A stretch of 64,000 nucleotides of DNA from Ctenosaura bakeri (GCA_948474755.1 CAOLHI010000489.1:1-64000); one strand, 5' to 3'; shown: positions 12,400-24,600, counted from the first letter of the stretch. Notes: generated by a model not told the origin, from the letters alone. Translations and numbers: made by a program.

Positions 12400-12778
12400 C
12401 ATTTGTTGTTGGTGGTCTTGATGTTGGTCTTGTTGGTCTTGTTCTTAATTGCTGTCAAGTGGGCTTTGATTTATGGCAACCCTATGTATGAATGACTTCC
12501 AAGACACCCTGTTGTTAACAAACCTGCTAAGAACTTGCAGACTCAGTGACACGGCTTCCTTGATTGAGTCCACCTGTAATGCACTCTTCTTCTTATCCTA
12601 CTGCTTTCCACTTTATTCAGCATTTATGTCCTTTCTCATGAGTCATCTCATGATTTATCCAAAATACAGTGGCCTCTGTATTTTGTCTTCTAGTATGAGT
12701 TGAAAGTTTATTTGTTCTCAGATCCATATGTTTGTCTTTTTTGCAGTCCATGGTATTTGGAGAACTCACCTCCTGCAC
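12400..12778 (-). mobile_element. Bov-B (RTE) LINE, 3' part, minus strand
   Basis: The minus-strand 3' end carries the (CAA)n-like terminus (TTG-rich on plus at 12405-12440). It is preceded by the typical Bov-B end, seen on plus as TGCTGTCAAGTGGGCTTTG then TTTATGGCAACCC. The body continues through blocks around CTTCCTTGATTGAGTC and the TTTGTCTTTTTTGCAGTCC region to CTCCTGCAC at 12778. It breaks there at the start of the LTR. Matching upstream Bov-B sequence resumes at 14950, so this is one LINE copy interrupted by later insertions. No intact frame remains. Confidence 0.8.
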
Positions 12779-13568
12779 TGTTACCCCAAAACCATGGGAC
12801 ACTGTGAGGTCCTATGTCAGAATTAATTAACTCAAAACTCAAATTAAATTAACTCAAAACTCAAATAAAGGGACCTGCGAGGGGGGAGTAACTTTAAGAT
12901 CTTTCCACCTATGTTTACAAGGAACTGCTAAAAAGACCAGTCAGAAAACTTATAGTACAATTTAAATATGTCTTATTGGGGGAAATATATGTCACACACA
13001 AACACAAATAGTCACACACACACACACACAAGCAATCACACAAGGCTTAACTAAAAAGGAAGGGAGGAAAATGAACAGAGGACTAGAAAAGAGATCAAGG
13101 TTATATTTACCATCTAGAGAGAAGCACAGAAGTGGTGATGGGACTTGGACTGATGTCCAGAATCAAAAGGCAAAGCAACAAGGGGGAAATTGTTGTGCTG
13201 TAAAGAGGACCCAAAATCACAGTTCTATTATACCCTAAAATGTGCCCTGGAGGCATGAGTTTCTGCTTGGGCAACAAAGGATTTCCAGGGTGAACAAAAG
13301 GTGACAGGATGGATTAATGGTTCTAATGTGTGAGGAAACATGTTGATAAGTTTAGCATGTATATTGCAAAGGATTTTGATGCCTGCCTGACTGGAAATCA
13401 GGGAAAAAGTTACAGGTATGATGCAAATATGGACCCATTTGAAATCTTACTGCTTTCTAACCAGCCCTATCAAACAAGCAAAAGCTCTTTGTTTTGAAGT
13501 TTCCACCAAATAGGTGTCAGATTAAGCTGGTAGCCAGTTTTATGGCTTTGTCTTCTATAGGATACACA
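12779..13568 (-). mobile_element. Solo LTR, endogenous-retrovirus type, inside Bov-B
   Basis: Minus-strand termini are TGTGTATCCTATAG and TTTTGGGGTAACA. A TATA-like box (TATAATA) is at 13226-13232. The polyadenylation signal is degraded to AATAAG at 12972-12977. The flanking block CCCCCAATAA and the (TG)n tract just upstream of it match the plus-strand LTR at 26464, where the signal is intact AATAAA. The LTR begins exactly where the Bov-B copy breaks. The expected Bov-B continuation is not found on its other side; instead 243 unassigned bases and a CR1 follow. Confidence 0.65.
13000..13050. repeat. CA-rich tract within LTR
   Basis: An imperfect (CA)n run lies in the R/U5 side of the LTR. The plus-strand sister LTR has the equivalent GT/GA-rich tract at 26970-27005, so this is an old component of the LTR family and not a later microsatellite birth. 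Confidence 0.75.
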
Positions 13569-13811
13569 AATCACAAGGGATTACTTGCTCTTCTTGGAGC
13601 TGTCTCTTGTTCTCCTTGAAAGAGCCATTAAGCCAGACTCAGTCATGCTCGGGGTCATCTCTGATCTGTTTTTCCAGTCAAAGTTCTTCCTCCACATGGC
13701 CTTATATTTATATAATTTATACTTTATGCCAATTAAACATATCTGCCAATTAATATATATATATATCTCAAATCGGAGACGGCAGGGCTCCCATAATGCC
13801 ACCATGTTTCA
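13569..13811. other. Unassigned segment between LTR and CR1
   Basis: This 243-bp block lies between the LTR and the CR1 3' end inside the split Bov-B, and I recognise neither flank's sequence in it. A minus-strand frame here ends in a Ser/Lys/Arg-rich tail (SRRTRDSSKKSK) just before the LTR start. It could be a remnant of internal LTR-element sequence, or another insertion. An (AT)n run lies at 13750-13766. Confidence 0.4.
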
Positions 13812-14059
13812 TAGAATCATAGAGTTGGAAGAGACCACAGGGGCCAACCAGTCCAACCCCCTGCCATGCAGGAACACACACTCAAAGCACCCCCAGCAAA
13901 TGGCCATCCAGCCTCTATTTAAAAACCTCCAAAGAAAGAGACTCCACCACACTTCAAGGCAGCATCTTCCACTGCTGTACAGCTCAGACCATCAGGAAGT
14001 TCTTCCTGAGGTTCAGATGGGATCTCCTTTCCTGAAGCTTGAATTCATTGCTCCTTGTC

Positions 14060-14432
14060 CTAGGCCATTTCTGCATGATGATGCTGTTCTGCATCATCTC
14101 GCTGCAGTCTCAGGTACAGAAGGGAGAGCGTCAGCTATGCTCCCCTCTGCAACCACTCAGTCCATGCTGAAGAGAATGCAGTGGCGCCACATCTTCCTTC
14201 TGCAGCACAGCCAGGCTTTTTCCATTGCTGCGCTATAAAAGGAAACGCCACCAATGTGCTTCCGCAGCTTCCACATGGCCACAAGTGATGGGAGCACTGC
14301 ATGATCACAGACACAAAATGGATTTTTTCCATTTTACAAAAACTGTGCAAGCATGATGAGGAAGCACGACCTGCCGACTGCTGCCATCCTGTGGCAGAAA
14401 TGAGATAGTGACATCATGCAGAAGGGGCCCTA
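14060..14432. mobile_element. GGCC-TIR MITE inserted in CR1
   Basis: The element is 14063-14429 with termini GGCCATTTCTGCATGATG and CATCATGCAGAAGGGGCC. The 3-bp duplication CTA (14060-14062 and 14430-14432) restores the CR1 phrase TTGTCCTAGTCTTTGG when one copy is removed. This gives a clean empty-site reconstruction by homology with other CR1 copies. The interior resembles the copies at 27454, 46474 and 48072 (AGCACAGCCAGGC block). It is non-coding and GC-rich. Confidence 0.9.
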
Positions 14433-14872
14433 GTCTTTGGAGCAGTGGAAAACAAGCCCTGTCCCTCCTTGACATGACATCTCTTCAAATATTTAAACAT
14501 GGCTATCATGTCCCCTCTTAACTTTCTCTTCTGCAGAATAAACATCCCCAGCTTCCTAAGCTGTTCCTCATAGGGCATGCCTTCCAGACCCTTCACCATT
14601 TTGGTCAGCCTCCTCTGGACTTGCTCCAGCTTGTTGATATCCTTCTTGAATTGAGGTGCCCAGAGCTGGATACAGTATTCCAAATGAGGCCTAACCAATG
14701 CAGAATAGAGTGGTACCATTATCTCCCTTGATCTAGACACCATATGCCTATTGATGCAACCAAGAATCATGTTGGCTTTCCTGGCTGCCGCATCACACTG
14801 CTGACTCATGTCCAGCTTGTGATCTACCAAGACTCCTTGATCCCTTTCACCCATAGTGCTATCCAGCCACAC
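14414..14872 (-). pseudogene. CR1 ORF2 remnant (post-RT C-terminal domain)
   Basis: A 152-codon open frame on the minus strand. Recognisable blocks are [76 protein letters not shown] and the LRGDMIAMFKYLK motif. These belong to the C-terminal part of the CR1 reverse transcriptase. The catalytic palm is absent because the element is 5'-truncated. The last ~15 codons run into the inserted MITE, so the natural C-terminus is broken. It cannot make an active enzyme. Confidence 0.88.
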
Positions 14873-14949
14873 ATCCCCTGTCCTATATTTGTGGATTCCA
14901 TTTTTTCTGCCTCAGTGTAGGACCTTACATTTCTCTCTGTTGAAATTCA

Positions 14950-15118
14950 TTTCAAATGAGTTGATCCTCTCTTGTCAGCATTCTTTGCTGTCCAGCTTTC
15001 AGCAACCACATATACAAACTGGAAATATCACTGCATGAATGATTCTGACTCTGATATTTGCACTTGAGAATCTGTCACATTCTTTCATAGTGCTCTCAAA
15101 GAAAAAAGAGTAGTAACC
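14950..15118 (-). mobile_element. Bov-B (RTE) LINE, continuation of 12400-12778
   Basis: Plus-strand text ATTTCAAATGAGTTGATCC, the GCTGTCCAGCTTTCAGCAAC block and the CATGAATGATTCTGACTC block are the antisense of the Bov-B coding region. They lie immediately upstream of the part preserved at 12400-12778. Position and orientation fit one original LINE copy. Similarity fades at about 15118. Confidence 0.75.
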
Positions 15119-15130
15119 CTTCACTACAGA

Positions 15131-15356
15131 TGTTATTGTTGTTGTTGTTGTATACCTCCAAGTATTTTCTGACTTATGGTGACTTAAAGCAACCTTATTA
15201 TAGGTTTTCTTGCCGAGATTTGTTCAGAGGGAATTTTATATTGACTTTTTGCAGAGGCTGAGAGAGTGTGATTTGTCCAAGGTCACCAAGCAGAGATTTA
15301 AACAGTCCTGATGTGCTAGTTCAACACTCAAATCACTACACTATGTGGGCTCTCTC
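15131..15356 (-). mobile_element. tRNA-derived SINE (Sauria/ACA type), minus strand
   Basis: The copy begins on plus with a (GTT)n tract and TGACTTATGGTGAC, the complement of the Bov-B-like SINE tail. It continues through GAGAGAGTGTGATTTGTCC and ends with AATCACTACACTATGTGG, the complement of the tRNA-like head containing the A box region. It is full-length but diverged. Confidence 0.8.
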
Positions 15357-15417
15357 TCATTAAAATCACTGAAGGGAATAATAGGAAAGGGTGTGAACAG
15401 GTCTTGCTAAATTATTC

Positions 15418-15646
15418 ATTCTCATCAGTGGCATAGCTCAGCACGGAGCGGTTAGGGGGGCAGAGGGGCGGGGGTAGGGCTACAGTGCCTGGGGATGGGG
15501 CTATGGTGAATGGGCAGAGCTACAGCATACAGGGAGGGGTGACGGCACACAGGGGGCAGGCAAGTAATGGTGTTTCCCCCAAAAAAACCTGCTGCCCAGG
15601 GGGCATCACCCCCTCACCCCTCCATCCTTACGCCACTGATTCTAAG
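15418..15646 (-). mobile_element. hAT-like MITE with CAGTGGCRTA termini
   Basis: The element is 15426-15638. Termini are CAGTGGCATAGCTCAG and TCCTTACGCCACTG. Flanking octamers ATTCTCAT and ATTCTAAG agree at six of eight positions, consistent with an aged 8-bp hAT duplication. The interior is very G-rich with an irregular ~20-bp unit around GGGGCTATGGTGAATGGG. The copy at 42021-42265 is the same family in the opposite orientation. Confidence 0.7.
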
Positions 15647-18600
15647 TAACAATGCCCTGTCAAGATATTGAGAATTCTTGTTAAGAATTCATCTATCTCT
15701 GCAGGATCTCACCCTTCCAGTCAATAACAAAACTATAAGCCCCTTTTTCCTTTGCTAATTTGCAGAACATTCTTCTGTGCAAATATAGTGCCTTCTCCCT
15801 TTGTGACTCAACCTACTGCCTGATTGATCAAAAAGATGCAAACAACCCATTCAGTGCCTTTAATTTTTAAATGCTCATGCAATCAGACAACAGCTATCAT
15901 AGTTTAGCTTTGCAATCTGTGTGATTTGCTCAAACATTGTTCTTGCAAATGTGAAAATTCTCTCAGGAGCAGTGAAAGATATCTCACCACTTCCTCTGCA
16001 AGGAGAAAAATTGGGGTTTTCTTTTTCTCATAGGTGAAAAGACCAGGGACTAGACAAGGCTAGGACCCTGTACTACCAGCAAGATGTTAGCTCACCTAGA
16101 AATGATAAGCATTATGCCTGGAAATAAACAAAGAAAAATAATCCAATTATTTAAAACAGTCATCTTCTGAGAAACATGGAAAACAAAACACTTAAATACC
16201 AATGTGTTCAAAGCTAGGGGAACCATGAGCATTTATCTTTCATGAGAATGTACCTACTTCACCTTTTTGATATGTTATTATGCTTAAGGATTGCAGTCTG
16301 ATCCATATCTTGAAAGACTAAAGATCTATGACAGAAAATAGTAAGAGCTTTTCCATAAGAAGATGAGCTTGGGAATGGCAGATTTGAATTCCATTGATTT
16401 TTCTGGTCTTAAATCATGCTCTTTACATTATTTTAATATACTTTACTATTTAATTATCTAAAAGTAGAGCCATATTCTCATTCCAGAGCTCTTTACTATA
16501 AATATTCATATAAGTACTGTATGTTTTCAAATTAGACTGCTCTCCTCTAATCGTGTTTTCATAATGAAATTTATTTAAGTCTAATATAGGCATAATGTAG
16601 AGTAATGTATCTTCTGCACCTCAAAATGAATGTTAAAGAGTGTAAATTCATTCTATTTTCTGCAGCAGATCTCCTTTTAATCTCTGCTCCATAGATGTTA
16701 GAGTAATTTTTTTTTCTGGAACATACTGATGAGGATTCAGAACTAATTTTCAGTAAGAACAAGCACTCTTGAACAGTATGCTCCATGTATTCTGCTGTGT
16801 CTTTCAGGTCTAACAATGTTTGTTATTTTAAGCTCACTATTAGTTCACAGATGGAATTTCTATGATGTATTTCTTTTATCCATATCAGAGGTATGCTGTT
16901 GAATTTATCCTGGATGTGGGATGAATTTAAGACAAAATCTAATGGGGTGATTCTGTTGCTAGAAATGCTTCCATCAGTAGAATCAGAAGGGTACCAATCT
17001 CTCATCCGTCTTCTTGCCACCACCACCACCACCACAAAACCCTGTACACTTTCCAAAACCTACTTTGGAGGCTTGGAAAATTCTCTGAACCTGGGTTTGG
17101 GGCACAAAAGGGGTCCAGTAGGGAACATAATAAAGATACATCATGACGACATTTGAGTGCCAGCATAATATTGGATGTGGGTCAAAACATCCACATTTTG
17201 AATCAATAGTGGCAAACAACTCATATTTGATTACTCTCTTTTGTCAATAGTTTCCTTAGAAAAACTGTAGTTTTTGAGGTAAGTGGTGCCATAAACAGAG
17301 AAACCACTGATCTGCTATCACTTGTACCTGACAACTTGAACTACAAGAAGAAAAATTCCTACCTGACTAGAAAGATGCTCCTAATCAATTAAAAAAAAAA
17401 TTCAGATGCATTCTTTTCAAAGTCTATGGCCATGCCCAAATATGCAAATTAAGGAACTTTAAGAATTTGTAATTACTGCACAGCTTCTTTCCTATACTTT
17501 CGATAATAATTTTTGTCATTAAAATACCATATCAGCCTTGCTATTTCTGTATTATGTGTGCAAATAAAACAATGGCAGCATACCAGTTTGCTTCTGCTTC
17601 CTAGACCTGATGCAAGATATAGTAATGATGTAACAATGTAAGATGGATGAAAGACAAAGCATGGTTTGAATTGTGCCACCATATTTTGTTTTCAGCACAT
17701 GGTTCTATACAAAAGCCTGTATGAAACTGTCCAAAAAGAAATAGGCACACTTCTAAATATAGCAAGATTTATTTGTACAGATCCAGCCTTAGTCACGTTT
17801 AAAGTAGACTCATTGGATTTGATTCAGTATGTGACATTAATGTGGCTGCCTGTGGGGGGGGGAATTCTCTTAAGTCAGGACAAACAAAATAAAATGTTAG
17901 AAAAATACTAAATGTCATAATTACAAACATAAACAAATAAATGTAATTTTTTAAAAAATAAATGCCTGTAACTTAACTAAGAAATTCTACTGATTTCAAT
18001 TTATCGACTCTAAGCTTAACTAAGTCTGCTTCTAGTTCAATACTTTTGAAGTGTGCAATTATAAGACATTTTGGTCCTGGGCTTGTACCTAAATTTACAC
18101 AGGCTAAAATTGTATAAATTATATTGAACAGTTCTTTTTCTTGGAAAAAAAACCTTTCTTAATTCATCTATTTCCAGAATGAACTCATGTGTCCAGAACA
18201 TATTTTGCTTATCATCTCCCTATTACATTCAGATTTAGACAATCAATCAGGCAGCTGTCTGTGGTCCTGACTACACTGACCTATACTTGGATTGGTCAGA
18301 TCTGGCTTTTATACTTCATTCTGGGACTTTGGATACTTGGGTAGTGATTGGGTAAAATTATGGAAATAGTGTTCACATATTGATTTATATAATGCTCTCT
18401 AAGACCTTTTCTCATTTCAGTGCCTGTGTGCCAACGGCTGGAGTGAGAATAGGACCAAGTAAGTCATCAAGAAAAGAGAACAAAAAGTGTGGTGCTAAAT
18501 TAATTTATACCTGCTTATGAACAGTTAATGTGTTTCAGATTGAAGTATGCCTTTCTTGTGAGCTATTATAAAAAAGGACAACAGAATTAAAGATAATAAA

Positions 18601-19138
18601 TATACAACATGAAAAACTTATAAAACAAATACTGAACAACCTTGAAATATGTAAAACACAGCAGAAAACCATATGAGGTTATAATAAACAAGCTCTCCAG
18701 GGAGTTCACAAAGAATCTGTCAGAATAATTAAAAAGTTCTCAAAAAATTTCTTAAGAGATAGTATATTCTAACTGTAAATCTCTCTCTGGGAGAGAATCC
18801 CATGAAATCACTTAGCACTGGAAAGAAATAAACATCATCATCCTGGGACTTTGGAGAGTTTTGAAACCAAACATGTGGGGTTTTCCTGATGATATTTTCT
18901 TTTTTAAAAATTTTTTATCAAATAGACCAAGGTGCACAAAAAAATGTGTCTCTTATAGAGGATTTCAGTGATACACAGCTGGGTTTCTAATAAGACCTTT
19001 GTAGATCACAGTTGTTCAAGAATCTCCTTAAAGTTATAGACAATGCTAATGGGATCTAGGAAGAAAGGGTCACATTTCTACAAGCATTAAGAAATATACT
19101 AAAAATAGACACATGACACTATATGCAAAAAATTCTAT
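15647..19138. other. Unassigned AT-rich DNA
   Basis: About 3.5 kb without a recognised repeat or gene, one of the least repeat-marked tracts of the window. A short (CCA)n run lies at 17019-17035. The frames 16823-17056 and 16893-17156 are chance overlaps around it. Confidence 0.5.
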
Positions 19139-19336
19139 GATGTTGGTGTTGTATGCCTTCAAGTCATTTCCAACTGATGGCAACCCTAAGGCAAAACCCT
19201 CATGAGGTTTTCTGGGGCCGAGAGTCTGTGATGCACCCAAGGTCACCCAGTGGGTTTCCATGGCCAAGCAGGGAATCAAACCCTGGTCTTCAGAATCATA
19301 GGCAAACACTCAAACCACTACACCATGCTGGCTCTA
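19139..19336 (-). mobile_element. tRNA-derived SINE (Sauria/ACA type), minus strand
   Basis: Starts with GTTGTATGCCTTCAAGTC (complement of the Bov-B-like tail) and passes through AAGGTCACCCAGTGGGTTT. It ends with CAAACCACTACACCATGCTG, the complement of the tRNA-like 5' head. Both ends are present and the copy is moderately diverged. The frames on both strands here (19070-19309, 19153-19356) derive from the SINE. Confidence 0.88.
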
Positions 19337-20825
19337 AAGAATTCAGTACTGTGTGACAACCCAATTCTAGGCCATAACTGAGTTCAGACAAATTCTGAAT
19401 GTAACAACTCTGCAATGCAGAGGAAGACCAAGGGGGAAGTTTACAAGTGGTTAGCACAGGTTTCCTATACCTACACGTTTACTGCGTTGTTGTCTCCGTG
19501 AGCTGCCACATAGAAAGAAGGGGATCTGGTATAGGAATCTTTCCACAACAGTGACACTTAATCATTCTCCAACTAAACCTGTTTGTTACCAAAATATATT
19601 AATTATTGTCCTTCAGCAACACTATGCAGACATTAAGCACAGACTCCATAATTTGTTCCAAAAGCCAGTGAGAGGCTGAATTTGGCTGGCTTAGCAGAGT
19701 TTTAGTGCCTCACACTCACAAACAATCGAAGCGTAATTTAACACATTTTAAAAGGAACCTTTCTAATTTTCAGATAGTTGATCTGACTGGGAAAACTCAA
19801 CTGCAGTTCTGAACTGGATCAATAGCATTATATTTTTCCCTGTCTTTTCCCAGTGTGCCTTTTTTTCTTTTGTATAACTCTGTTGAGAAATTTTTTTAAA
19901 AAGAATCCCCAAAATCAGATACACTCGATGCTTTAAAAGCTATTATCACTAGACTGATTTATATATACCATTTTATTTTAACAATATTCTCTGGTGATTG
20001 AGGCATTTCTGTCTAAATCCATGAAATTGTTATTAGAATTACATTTATCCACTTATTTGCTTACAGAAAATGTATATGGTGTGGCTTTGGTACCTAGACT
20101 GCATTCAGCTGGCTGATAGCAATTATAACTAACCACTAAAAGCAAAAACCACAAAATACAGTAAAATTCCAAAAATACCCAAAATATATCTTTATATGTT
20201 CCTAATCAGCTCCCAAGATCTTTATCAGAGGTTTTTTTTTTTTAGTAATTCAGACTAAATATAAAGAAGATGTGACCCACCAAGGCCAGGTCTGACACTG
20301 TCAGAAGCAGTCATTGTTCTTGCATCTTCCTATGATGGACAAAAATATTCCCAGGAACCAAGACAACTCTAAACTGTGAACATGATTTTTCAAAAAAGTG
20401 CTACCCCAATGCAAACAAATTCCTATTTCAGAGCTTGTCTGCCCCTGACTAAGAGCACCAGCTTTCTTGTCTGGATCAAGTTTCAGTTTAATAGCCTTTG
20501 TCCAACGATATGGCATAATCAATAGATTTTCACTAAGATGGCTTCAGTTTATATGTGGATCTCTAGAACTCAAATTCAGTCTGAAGACATTTAACTAACA
20601 ATATGATTACTGGAGCTAATAAAATGTGTACATTACAAGCTTTCCATAAGCTTTTAGCTCTAGCTAATCTTAAATGTATATTTAACCTGCTCCAAATGTA
20701 TTCCATAATCAAAGTCCAAATCCCATTCTTAATAACTGTTATATTAGGAAATTGATAGAAAAGCATTCTTAATGATGGAATTAATAGCTATTTGAAGTAG
20801 AAGAGCTTAACTGGACAGTTCATTT
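19337..20825. other. Unassigned AT-rich DNA
   Basis: No recognised gene or repeat. T and A homopolymer runs occur near 20232 and 19889. Confidence 0.5.
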
Positions 20826-20826
20826 A

Positions 20827-20886
<60 letters not shown>
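20826..20886. repeat. (ATT)n microsatellite
   Basis: About twenty uninterrupted ATT units, likely polymorphic in length. Unlike the tract at 35717 it is unidirectional and I see no retroelement tail next to it. Confidence 0.97.
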
Positions 20887-20887
<1 letters not shown>

Positions 20888-21144
20888 CCTCTTAGAGTGT
20901 ATTGTTGGTGCCCTCACTTTTATATTATCTGTAGGGTTCTATAAAAGTTTAAGTATATAACTCAGCTGTTATCTTCATGCTCTTTTTTAACAAAAGTGAT
21001 ACAATTTATTAAAGTATTATTCTATGTCATAGAACCAACCTTAACTTTACCATCATAGTTAGGACTATTTTACATATTACCATCGATATCCTATATTGCC
21101 AAATATGTAACTAAGTAATGTCTCCTGGCCAAACCCCCCAAATC

Positions 21145-21375
21145 CATCAAAACAGCCAGCAGAAATGGAGTTCTGCTCTGCTGGTGACCAGGGTGCAGAA
21201 GAATTACATTTTCAGCCCCCTCCCACTAGTGATCCGCAATCAGAAACAGGATCTCATTGCAATTCCTCATTGCAGACTTGCATGTTGGTGGAAGGGGGTT
21301 GGAAACATCTTCCTCGTGCACCCCAATCACCAGCTGAACAGACTACTATTGGCCAATGCAGCTGCTGACTATTAA
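21145..21375. repeat. Long imperfect inverted repeat (possible MITE)
   Basis: The left part (about 21150-21245) and the right part (about 21275-21375) are imperfect reverse complements. Left CTGCTGGTGACCAGGGTGCA pairs with right GTGCACCCCAATCACCAGC, and left CAGCCCCCTCCCACTAG pairs with right GGTGGAAGGGGGTTGG. Similarity along the arms is roughly 70 percent by eye. It looks like a foldback MITE or an old hairpin element of unknown family; no target duplication is evident. Small frames inside it are by-products. Confidence 0.55.
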
Positions 21376-21460
21376 AATACATTGAGGGAACATTTATGAC
21401 TGTGGCAATAATATCACTATTATAAATAAATAATATCACTGAATATGGAGCATTTAAACA

Positions 21461-21604
21461 GCCAGCATGGTACAGTAGTTTGAGCATTGGGGTGCAGCCC
21501 TGGAGACCAAGGTTCAAATTCTCATTCAGCCATAGACACCCCCTTGATGACCTTGAGTAAGTCACAGTTTCAGAGGACGGCCAAGGTAAACCCATCATTG
21601 GCAT
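21461..21604 (+). mobile_element. tRNA-derived SINE, plus strand, 3' eroded
   Basis: Starts with the head GCCAGCATGGTACAGTAGTT and the B-box-like GGTTCAAATTC, continues into GATGACCTTGAGTAAGTCAC and breaks up after GGTAAACCCATCATTGGC. The (AAC)n tail is missing. Confidence 0.8.
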
Positions 21605-24600
21605 AGCTTGATGGTTAAGAAAATATTTAAGCCCAGATTTCACTACTTCTAGACTAGTCTACACATGGCTATCAATACATAGGCATAGACATGTGACTGG
21701 ATGCACAACCTATAGAATTGAGAGAAACAAAATTTAAGTGGTAGATACATATAATGTTCACTTTTTCTGGGAGTAGGAGAAATCAGATATATTTAACTTG
21801 ATTTCTGTTTTGGCCACCTTGCATATAACTTCCGTTCTGAAAAATTGGAATGATATACTCTAAGTCTATGGGGCCAATATCCTGTTGGGACACTACATCA
21901 GCACAGCTCTTGGGTTGTGTCTGTGGTGGTACTTTTTACTAGCTTGCGGAAGGAAGTATCAGTACCCCTTTACACAAGCAGATCTCAACAGACTGGCTTA
22001 GAGGTTGGTCATAATCCTACAGGAAGTACTATGAAGCTCCCAGAAAAGCTAAACCTGCAGGCTTCTGTTAGCCCCTTAAAAGTATGCCAGTGGAGGTCTA
22101 CGATCCACAGGCTATTACAAAGATCTCAGTCATAGAATTTTGACATCTTTTAAATTTTTTGATAGTGACTATTATTAAAAAGTGCATCTCTCATTAGATA
22201 GGCTCCATTAATTCCAGTAAAGGAAGATGAACATAGAAACATCATGTCTGGAATGAATGAGGAGCAGCTTGCAAGCTGCCAATGATGCATGTCTATTGGA
22301 GCTTCCATTCCCATGCATAAAGTCTCTTGTTTCTAGTGTGCTTCATGAGGTTTCCAAAGCAGTCCTCTACATTTGTTGCTAGTCATCCCTCAATAATATT
22401 TTTTATTCCATAAATTCAAATTGCAACTTAGGAATTGCTGATTCATTGGTTTCAGAGAACGAACATGAATGACTGATAGAGCACATACCTGACGTTTCTC
22501 CCTGTGATCCCAAAGAGCTACTGCCAGCCCACTTGGACTGGATGAATAAATAGCCTCACCTGGTATTAGGTAATTTCTTAGATCAGGGGAATGAAACAAA
22601 GTGCTTGAGATCTGACTCTTACCCATTGTATTTTGTAGAAGAATGAGGAAGAGTTAAGAAAAGTTCAATTCATTTCAAAAGACAAGAGGCAAGCGCCAGC
22701 TCCTTTAAAATTACTATAGTGTTGTTGTTTTTCCCTTCAATATTTGCAGCAGAACTTTTAGCAACTCATAAATAAAGAGGCTGCCGAGTCTTTATATTAC
22801 TTCTAAAAATCTCTGCTGCCTATTAAGCCACCCAAGATAGCTCACACATTGTTTCTAACAGAAGGTAATTTAGGTTTCCCCTGCCTGCATGGCTTTATGT
22901 ATTGAAAATATCACCCACCATGCTTGATAGGCAAGCTTTGCTAATTGCTTTGTTTAAAAAAAAAAAAAAAACTAAGAAATTTATGTATGTTTTAATGGGT
23001 TTAATTTTCTTTTAAGTTTTCCTTATAAAAATGTTGCAGCATTCCAAAATCAAATAAATTAGCCAAAGAGTTGACTCAGTGTGCTGTTGCACCAGCGTTT
23101 TTTTCTTTAAAAAGACCCTCTAAATCCCTCCAGACATTGCTTCAGCAAGATGAAATGTATAAATATATATATATATGTGCTCATAAGAGAGTGAGAGCGG
23201 TGATATTTAAATATAAAGAAAAAAGAGAAAGACATTATTACCTGTACTCTCAAAGCCATCCTCCTCCAACCGTCTCGTCTGATTCTACAGGTTTAGAATA
23301 TCAAAGTATTGAAATTTTAAATCGGGAGAATAAAGCTTGAAACATTGGTAAAGACAGCTGAGATTATGCTGTAATCGCCTTCTGCTTCCTATCACTATCT
23401 TTAAAGGGCTCATAATATTAGATATGGGATTTGAATGTTTTAAAAACACACAAAATCTTTCAGAAACCTTCAGTAATGGTTCTTTCTTCTTATTTTCTTT
23501 CGTTACCATGAAGCAGGGCAAGGCAATTATTAAAAATTTTGGCAGTTACCGGCTGCAAAAAGTAGATAATGAGTGCAGTATTCCCAACACAAAGGTACAT
23601 GCAGAAATACTGTAAAAATACATTTACAGAAGCATGAAGTTAGAACAATCTGCTTTGTTTCAGGCATGAAAATCCCTCATCCAAATACATTCATTTCTTG
23701 CAGATGAAAGTGATGGAATTTTGAGCAACGTTGATGATGTGTGAGCCATACAGTCCATGAATCCAAGCGGGTCTATGGCTTCCAGCCCATGCAGAACATA
23801 CATATTGAAATACTTCCAAATATATTTAATTTTTAAAAATCCACTTGAACATAATAGTGCATGATGTCCACAGCAATCTTTATCAAAGCCTTAACATTGA
23901 TTTTCTTCACATTTTCCTACTTCCATGTTTTCCATGCAAGATCTTCATGCAAGACCATAACATCAGAAAACTGAACAACAATTATACTCTTCACATGTTA
24001 TATCAAAAACACATAGAAGGGACAGAGCAATAATGCTCCACACCTGAACTATATGTGTTTGATATAACCCGAGGAACAATCTGCACATTTGCAGAATATT
24101 TGTGTAAGGCTGATAGCTTATATTATTCATTGTTGCGAACCCTGATTGTAAGATAATTTTTTTTCACAATTAAGTTAAGTCAAAGATGTTGAAGATGAGG
24201 AGACATTGCCACCCTCTCAGACATCACTGAGGTCCACACTTTCCCACCACCCTAGCTGCCAACAAACCATCTGCTACCATTTCTACCACGTTGCCAGTAG
24301 AATTCCAGTGACTTAGCTGAGAGACATGATATACATGGAGACCATTTTCCCTCCCTCAGGAGAATAATGCTCCCAGAAGCACACACTGCCCAAGTCCCAA
24401 GTTTCCCAGTAGAATTATTGGGATTTGTGATGTTAATGGAAATGGTGGTGGCATCAGGGAGCCATGGGCCACATCTTGGCCATTTGAGTGCTAAATGGAA
24501 AAGAGAAGGCACAGTTCTATTCACTGTGCTTTACTTATTCAACACATCATTTAAACTTACACGATCATTGATCAATTATTTCAGGAGAGGGAGTAACTCT

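Larger units (their letters stand above)
13812..14949 (-). mobile_element. CR1 LINE, minus strand, split by a MITE
   Basis: The minus-strand 3' end is at 13812, with the CR1 terminal repeat (plus-strand TAGAATCATAGAGTTGG). The body runs to about 14949, where it is 5'-truncated against Bov-B sequence. A 367-bp MITE (14063-14429) interrupts it, and the two CR1 halves rejoin across the CTA duplication. The coding remnant on the far side is listed separately. CR1 copies are usually 5'-truncated like this. Confidence 0.9.

Noticed and set aside
13585..14238. 217-codon plus-strand frame
   Set aside because: It runs through unassigned DNA, then the antisense of CR1, then a MITE. The recognisable part is the usual antisense-CR1 artefact.
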